Assembly (NCBI GenBank): GCA_964019135.1
Contig: OZ025250.1
Location: 46,903,174-46,967,173, forward strand
Direction of reading: 5' to 3'
Length of the DNA stretch: 64,000 nucleotides
From: Arenicola marina
Taxonomy: Eukaryota > Annelida > Polychaeta > Arenicolidae
The position numbers and the translations under genes were made by a program. The notes under the pieces were generated by a model. The model had not been told where the DNA came from. It saw nothing but the letters and a program-made list of their open reading frames with translations, and did no database searches. Positions 58,535 to 64,000 of this stretch are shown in pieces; positions within the stretch are counted from its first letter, which is position 1, and each line of letters starts with the position of its first letter.

Positions 58535-59323
58535 AGTGATAATGGCCGTCACTTCGACAGTCACCCATATCAGCAGTTCGCACGCACCTGGGAATTTGAC
58601 CACATAACGTCCTCACCCCATTACGCACGTTCCAACGGGTTCATCGAGCGAACTATCCAGTCAGTGAAATATGCATTAAAGAAGTCCAAAGCCAGCAATA
58701 TGGACCCTGAACTTGCATTACTTTCTTTACGCACCACTCCTATCGATTGTGTCATCCCAAGCCCTGCAGAAATTTTGTTCAATCGCAAAATTCGAGGAAA
58801 TGTGCCAGTGAAACTGCGAAATAATCATTACAACCGCGATGTCATTCAACAACGGTTGCAGCAGCGGCAAGAGGACCAAAAGCTCTACCATGACAAACAC
58901 GCCCGTGACTTGCCTCACTTGGTTGTCGGGCAGCCAGTTAGTGTCCAAAACCCCGTGTCTGGGCAGTGGCAACCATCTGTTGTACAAAGCGAGTGTTCAG
59001 AGCCACGGTCATAGATGGTAACATCGGCAGCAGGGAATATCATCCGGCGCAATAGGCAGCATATCAGCGAACGGAATGACCAATCCAAAAACGTGTCCTT
59101 TGCTGATAGGCCGATGCACTCTATCACCCTTAAGTCGACACCCTCATTCACAGACAAGCCGACGCCAGGCGCAGGTGAGGCCCCTCCACCTGAGGAGCAG
59201 TGCCTCGTTCCTTCGCCACATGCCAGCACTCATCTCGTAGACGTCCCGGCTGCAGCAGAACCTTTGCTGTATCGCACTCGGCATGGCCGTGCCGTAAAGA
59301 AACCAGTGCGCTATGACAATTGA
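58478..59323 (+). pseudogene. pol C-terminus: integrase catalytic core (partial) and C-terminal region
   Basis: Begins inside the integrase core. Visible motifs are HGIPERLISDNG, with the second catalytic Asp (residue 21), then TSSPHYARSNGFIERTIQ, with the catalytic Glu (residue 57) giving the D-35-E spacing of retroviral-type integrases, then LRTTPIDCVIPSPAEILFNR. The zinc-binding N-terminus and the first catalytic Asp are missing. A TAG at 59012-59014 interrupts the frame where related proteins usually have an aromatic residue; the same frame then continues to TRHGRAVKKPVRYDN and a stop at 59323, the typical end of pol in gypsy-type elements. Integrase inserts the element DNA into the host chromosome; this copy cannot work. 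It is followed by the polypurine tract and the LTR. Confidence 0.85.
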
Positions 59324-59470
59324 ACTGTGAATGTATATATGTGTGTGGTCGAAATTATTCATTCTGATGACGTAGTGATTAAATCAAACTTTAGGTATAT
59401 TATTGCTTATTAAACATTGCCTGTCGACTTAATTTTAAAGATGATTCCATATAGTAATATGTTTCAATTG

Positions 59471-59483
59471 AGAAAGAAGGGGA
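59471..59483 (+). other. polypurine tract
   Basis: AGAAAGAAGGGGA directly precedes the TGTAATG start of the LTR, the expected place for the primer of plus-strand DNA synthesis. Confidence 0.85.
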
Positions 59484-59708
59484 TGTAATGCTATGATCTA
59501 TTTCATACCATATAATCTTATGGCTATAATTCTACAGTAAGCGGTAGCCTTATTAGGGTGTAGCCTTATATGGAAGGGACTATTTTCTTGGTAAAACATA
59601 TTATGGTAATTAGGGTTATCCGGCTTTCTGTATTTGATATTACAATTCGTCACTTCAATAAAGAACTTCAAACCATGAACATGGTAGTCTTGAGAAGTCA
59701 AATCTACA
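59484..59708 (+). repeat. LTR, right copy (plus orientation, complete)
   Basis: 225 bp from TGTAATG to TCTACA, canonical TG...CA ends. Contains a TATA-like CCTTATATGG near 59565 and the polyadenylation signal AATAAA near 59658. The polypurine tract on its left shows that it is a 3' LTR. Confidence 0.92.
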
Positions 59709-61309
59709 CTTAGGACGCATCAAGAAAGATTATTACAATATGTCGAAGTGTTCTCCTTCACTGAGCTGCCACGTCTACTACACTACATAGATACAGCATC
59801 GGCCAAATATACTTCTATCTATCGTTTAATTCTTAGACTTAAGACGGCTCCCTGTGACAACCTCCCGGGGACAACAATTAGAGATGATCTCGCATATATC
59901 AGTCGGATATTTACCAAATTGGGAAGACGGAAACGCGCGTAAATAGTAAACAGAAAACAGCATTTAGTTACAATTAAACAATGTTTATTATGTCGCATGT
60001 TAGTGACTGAACATGTTAAAGAGCACGATTGGCACACATTGCATTATATCCTTAATGCATGGATGACATGAAAAAGTCCGGCATCACTGCCAACAAGCAA
60101 AGTGACGCGATATGTTTATATTAGCGTGAACTCGATAAGGACACTGGCTTACTACACCATTAGCATAAACAGAGCGTGAACTCACAGCAAGAGCCCTCTG
60201 TGAGGCAGACCAATTTTTGTGATCCCCATCATGATGAGCTAAAACTCTACACAATAGCCAGGAGACGTTATAACCAGCATCATGGTTAGTAAAAATTTAT
60301 TCATTCATTTATTCATTCAAGCTTCCAGTGGCGATCTTTAGGCAATGTCTCCAGCTGAAACGACGTGAAAAACAAAATTAATATGTCGTCATTACAGCCC
60401 ATAGCATAAAATCCCACTGCACATTGACATACTGATCATCTGGAAACCAAATCAAGCAGTAAAACCAATTAGCTCAGCAAACGTGCAGTTACGACAAATA
60501 TTGCCATTTCTATCATTTTGTATGTCTAAGCAAAGGGTCAAATATGCTCCTAGGATTAAATTAAATTTACATCTGTAGCAAAGTAAAACGTATTATACAT
60601 TAGATTATATATATATATATTAGTCTAATTGTGGGGGTTGGTAGTGGCGGCGGGGGTTGGTCAAGAGAACATTTCTGCAACAAATACATTGAATTTCTAT
60701 TCGCCTCATCTTTTTCTTCTTCAAAGATTAATACTGGTCAGAAAATAGGCCCACTGAATGATGTTTGGCAAAATTAAAGTGCATTTTTATCCTTCATTGC
60801 ATTTGGATCAAATAAAAGTATAAAATACAATGCTATCCATGCAAGTGGTATATACGTGGCAACCATGGAAACCGATTGAACACATTTTATTTACTTAAAC
60901 AGGTATCACTTGTCTATTTAAGCGAGAGGAACACCAGGACTTCATGTAGGGGAGTGAGGCGAGGGTGGGAGGGTGAGGGTGGGGGGCGAATACATGATCA
61001 ACTGCTATGGGTCGGTGTCAACTAATTCTCCTGGGGGTGGGGGGCGCAGCAGAACAGCAAACAGAACAACAACTGAGAGGAAACAGACGTTTACAGTGAC
61101 ACCTTTCTAAACGTAAACAACATGTCAAATATCACTTAAAGTTGTGACAGCACCACCCCCACCCACCCTTCACCCCACCCCCTTCACCTGGGAGAAGGTG
61201 GGTATTGGAGAGGGTGTGGGGTATGTTGTACTTATCAACAATCATCTTAACAAGGTGTGAGTGACGTGATGACGTCACTGTTACTTACGCGGACGGCGCG
61301 TTGTTGTCG

Positions 61310-62140
61310 TCAGCGGCTCACGACAAACAGTTTGTGTTGGTCCGTGACGTAGAGGAGGTGGTGGTGGGGGGGCCATGATATAAAGCAGGGCCGCACCTTC
61401 CTCAGCCACAGCCTGGTGGCCGCCTTCCTCTTCAGCTTCACCTTGGTGACCGCCTCCTTCTCCCGGCTCACCACGTGGAGAGAGCCACCGTCCCCGTCAC
61501 ACACCACAAAGTGTTCCCCGTTGTGGGTGACGTCAAATGCATCCGAGAGTCCTGGGAGGTTGAGGACGCGGCCCGGAGCGCCGTCCCCGGTGTACAGCAC
61601 CAGGCGGGAGAGGCCGTACTCCACCAGGATGGTGTCCTGGAGGACGGACACATACCACGGCCGCCCCGCCACCTTCACCTCTCGCGGCGTGTTGAGGGTG
61701 GCCACCACCCCGCCCCCCGCCACATCCACCACACGGACCCCGTCCATACAGCACACATAGAGAGTCTGGCGCGACTCCCTGTAGGCCAGTCCCCATGGCT
61801 GTGTCAGGCGCCCGGTGGTCGGCAGTGTGCGGGTCAGGACGACCTTTCCATCCACCAGCCGGACTCCCTGGAGCTGGCCATTGTCCTGGGAGATCCAGGT
61901 CTCCGTGTCTGTGGCGGTGATACCCCATGGAGACTGGACGGGGGACTCCGCCACGTAGCGGTGGGCTGTGTGGCCGCCTTCTGTGGTCCGCCGTAAGACC
62001 ACCACCCTGTCACTGCCCCAGTCCACCACCCACACCAAGTCGCCGTGGGCGGCCACACCCCAGGGGGACTGTAGCCGCCCGGGTCCGGCCTCATCCCCCA
62101 CCACCCCCGTCACCCGCAGACCGCCATGCGCCGCCGCATC
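61310..62140 (-). CDS. NHL-repeat beta-propeller protein, last coding exon (copy B)
   Basis: A 276-residue frame ending in TGA, paralogous to 15518-16366 over its whole length. Six blade-like segments can be followed: GVAAHGDLVWVVDWGSDRVV, PWGITATDTETWISQDNGQL, PWGLAYRESRQTLYVCC, YVSVLQDTILVEYGLSRLVL, DVTHNGEHFVVCDGDGGSLH and HHLLYVTDQHKLFVVS. The W-G-x-D-R form in blade one is closer to the classical NHL pattern than copy A, so B is probably nearer the ancestral state. The start is set by a splice acceptor (GTCGTTGTAG before GATGCGG); an in-frame ATG at 62113 is less likely to be the true start since homology continues upstream of it. The sequence just outside the stop codon is conserved with copy A, including a short palindrome TGACGTCA-like motif. 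Function is inferred only from the fold: an interaction platform with unknown partner. Confidence 0.82.
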   Translation of the reverse strand, partial: DAAAHGGLRVTGVVGDEAGPGRLQSPWGVAAHGDLVWVVDWGSDRVVVLRRTTEGGHTAHRYVAESPVQSPWGITATDTETWISQDNGQLQGVRLVDGKVVLTRTLPTTGRLTQPWGLAYRESRQTLYVCCMDGVRVVDVAGGGVVATLNTPREVKVAGRPWYVSVLQDTILVEYGLSRLVLYTGDGAPGRVLNLPGLSDAFDVTHNGEHFVVCDGDGGSLHVVSREKEAVTKVKLKRKAATRLWLRKVRPCFISWPPHHHLLYVTDQHKLFVVSR

Positions 62141-62264
62141 CTACAACGACAAACATCTCAGTGACAACCAAACATATAACTGACGGGGGGGGGGGGAGGA
62201 GGGGTATGTCAGACGTCAAGGTCAAGGCCGCACGTGCCGCCTTTGGTGTTGTACATTTCCACCG

Positions 62265-62331
62265 ATGTCTGAAGAGTTTCCTGGCGACTTGGAGACTGAA
62301 ATAAACAACGACTCGCGGCGGACTGCAGTCT
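62265..62331 (-). CDS. possible upstream exon of the NHL gene (copy B)
   Basis: Counterpart of 16490-16556, preceded by the acceptor TTTGTCTCCACAG and reading LQSAASRCLFQSPSRQETLQ. In this copy the frame meets a stop shortly after (LDLDV then TGA), so if the exon is real its donor must lie before that point. Conservation is of both DNA and protein and does not prove coding. Confidence 0.35.
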
Positions 62332-62459
62332 GTGGAGACAAAGGATGTTCATCTTATAGTTTAAATTCAATGGCTGTCATCTGCAAATAACGTAAACAAA
62401 AGATATTAATATGGTATTAAGTTACATATTTATATTCATATACCTCAGCACTTCAGGCT

Positions 62460-64000
62460 GGGTGTCAGAGGAGGTGGAGGAGGGAGTGGGGTACACTTGC
62501 ACTAATGATAGCTGACAGACTGCACTGAGCGGGTGTCAGAAGGTAGCACGCGGCTTGCTTAAAAAAACGTGACTGGTCAGGAGACGTTAATTTGAAAGAA
62601 GACAGTTGTAGAGAGGGGAACAGTGCGGGACAAAGTGATGGGTACAGGGGTAAGCAGAGAGGGTCACAGGGGTGGGGGCAGGGCCTGCATGATGGAGGTG
62701 AGCAGGCAGGCTCACAGGGGGGGAGCAGAGCCAAAACGATGGAGGTGAGCAGAGAGGCTTACATGGGGGGGGGGGGGGGGGTGGTGAACGATAGAGGAGT
62801 GCAAAGAGGCTCACAGAGGGGGAAGGGGAAGGCGTGAATAATGGAAGTGAGTACAGAAGCTAACCGGGGGGGGGGGGTCTGAACGATAGAAGTGAGCAGA
62901 GATGGAGGTGAGTAGAGACGCTCACAAGGGGAACAGGGTCTGAACAATGGAGGCAAGCAGAGAGGCTCCCAGATGGGGGGGGGGGCATGGCCTGAACGAT
63001 GGAGCAGAGCAGAGAGGCTCACAGGTAGGGGGGATCGGGCCAGAACGAGGCAGGTAGAACGATAGAGGTGCGAAAAGAGGCTCACAGGAGGGGTGGGGGG
63101 CGGGGCAAGGTCTGAATAATGGAAGTCAGTACAGAAGCTCACTGAGGGGGGGGGGCTGAAAGATGGAGTTAAACAGAGGCTCACGGGGGATGAGGAGGCA
63201 GGGCCTGAACGATGGAGGCGAGGAGAAAGGTTCAAGGCAGGGGGGGGCAGGGCCTGACGGATGGAGATGAGTAGAGAGGCTCACATCGGTGGGGGGGGGG
63301 GGGCTGGGCCTGCACGATGGAGGACAGCAGAGAGGCTCACAGGTAGGGGGGCAGGGCCTGAAGGATGAAGATGAGTAGAGAGGCTCACAAGAGGTACAGG
63401 GTCTGAACAATGGAGGTAAGCAGAGAGGCTCACATGTAGGGGGTGAGTGGTGGGGGGCAAGGCCTGAACGATGGAGAAGAGCAGAGAGGCTCGCAGAGGG
63501 GGTAGGGCATGCATAATGGAAGTGAGTACAGAAGCTCACCGCTGGGGAGGGCGGGGCAGGACTTGAACAATGGAGGTGAGCAGAGAGGTTCAAGGCAGTG
63601 GGGCAGAGGCTAAACGATGGGAGTGAGCGGAGAGGCTCACAGTTACAGGGGATCGGGCCAGAACGATGGAGGTGAGCAGAGAGGTTCACAGGGGGTGAGG
63701 ACAGGGCCTGCATGATGGAGGGGAGCAGACAGGCTCACAGGGGGGGAGCAGAGCCAAAACGATGGAGGTGAGCAGAGTGGCTTACATCGGAGGGGGGGGG
63801 CTGAACTATAGAGGTGAGCAAAGAGCCTCACAGGGGTGGGAGGCAAGGCCTGAATATTGTAAGTGAGTACAGAAGCTAACAAGGGGGGTGGGGGGGGGCT
63901 GAACGATGGAGGTGAGCAGAGAGGCTTACAGGCGGGGGGGGGGGGGTGAACAATAGAGGTGAGCAAAGATGCTCACAGAGGGGGGGGGGGGCGGGGGCAA
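62460..64000. repeat. G-rich irregular minisatellite, truncated by window end
   Basis: Units of roughly 50-60 bp built from GATGGAGGTGAGCAGAGAGG, CTCACAGG, a poly-G run of variable length and GCAGGGCCTGAA. A longer block, with CAGAGCCAAAACGATGGAGG at about 62720, recurs at about 63745. Minus-strand frames of up to 195 codons (P, S, L, H rich) are shadows of the repeat. Confidence 0.9.

Larger units (their letters stand above)
55549..59708. mobile_element. head-to-head rearranged LTR retroelement, 4.16 kb, CTTAG on both sides
   Basis: Order from left to right: LTR (minus), gag piece (minus), about 2.3 kb of leader and other sequence, primer-binding site and 5' LTR fragment (minus), 24-bp inverted junction, integrase (plus), polypurine tract, LTR (plus). 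Both outer ends are the TCTACA (U5) end of the LTR. The same 5 bp, CTTAG, stands immediately outside each end (55544-55548 and 59709-59713). The length of 5 bp fits integrase-made duplications of gypsy-type elements. Pol is mostly missing, so no part is autonomous. Confidence 0.8.
59741..62425. repeat. segmental duplication, copy B (carries NHL exon)
   Basis: Collinear with 13006-16680. The left edge lies about 30 bp from the LTR composite. Landmarks match in order, including a short TA run (60606-60620) and TTGTGGGGGTTGGTAGTGGC with about two minisatellite units (60633-60660). The non-coding part 59757-61305 has no supported gene. Confidence 0.9.

Overview
The window is eukaryotic, and most likely from a marine invertebrate animal. 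The evidence is spliced genes with GT-AG introns, tRNA-derived SINEs, degenerate non-LTR retrotransposons, an LTR retrotransposon of gypsy type, MITEs, very frequent poly-G runs, and NHL-propeller exons in several copies. I cannot name the species. Bacterial features (operons, ribosome binding sites, CRISPR) are absent. By eye, close to half of the 64 kb is tandem repeat, with at least a dozen unrelated arrays.

Layout. 1-2965: 68-bp satellite cut by the window edge. 3200-5185: a tRNA-derived SINE whose tRNA head has been amplified into a 54-bp array. 5528-5727: assembly gap, followed by two tandem copies (about 1.7 kb each) of a block holding a C-rich repeat and a 37-bp array. 9.7-10.8 kb: SINE and LINE remnants. 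12.1-16.7 kb: a small J-domain ORF and a duplicated block with an NHL beta-propeller exon on the minus strand. 17.1-17.4 kb: 17-bp array. 18.7-27.6 kb: a 25-bp array of about 350 units with recent kilobase duplications, ending about 50 bp from the stop codon of a protein kinase gene (27920-29352, minus strand). 31.3-33.1 kb: SINE and 30-bp array. 34.8-35.1 kb: 69-bp array. 35.9-37.1 kb: a third copy of the NHL-associated block, with a G-rich minisatellite grown inside it. 37.2-39.9 kb: two dead LINE 3' halves. 39.95-45.4 kb: a 44-bp G-rich array with G-quadruplex potential in nearly every unit. 45.4-47.1 kb: a tandem duplication with a different MITE in each copy. 47.4-50.9 kb: 43-bp array. 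52.5-53.7 kb: terminal-inverted-repeat element. 53.8-54.0 kb: NHL fragment. 55.5-59.7 kb: an LTR retroelement rearranged head-to-head. 59.7-62.4 kb: second NHL block. 62.5-64.0 kb: G-rich array running off the end.

Only four host coding loci are supported: the kinase, two NHL-propeller exons, and with less certainty the J-domain ORF. They form no operon or visible pathway. The NHL loci are paralogues spread by segmental duplication. The most unusual object is the 4.16-kb LTR composite at 55549-59708: both outer ends are the same (U5) end of the LTR, one CTTAG occurs on each side as a possible target-site duplication, and the inner junction is a perfect 24-bp inverted repeat. The second is the G-rich minisatellite at 36.0-36.8 kb, whose one-copy and roughly two-copy precursors survive in paralogous blocks in the same window.
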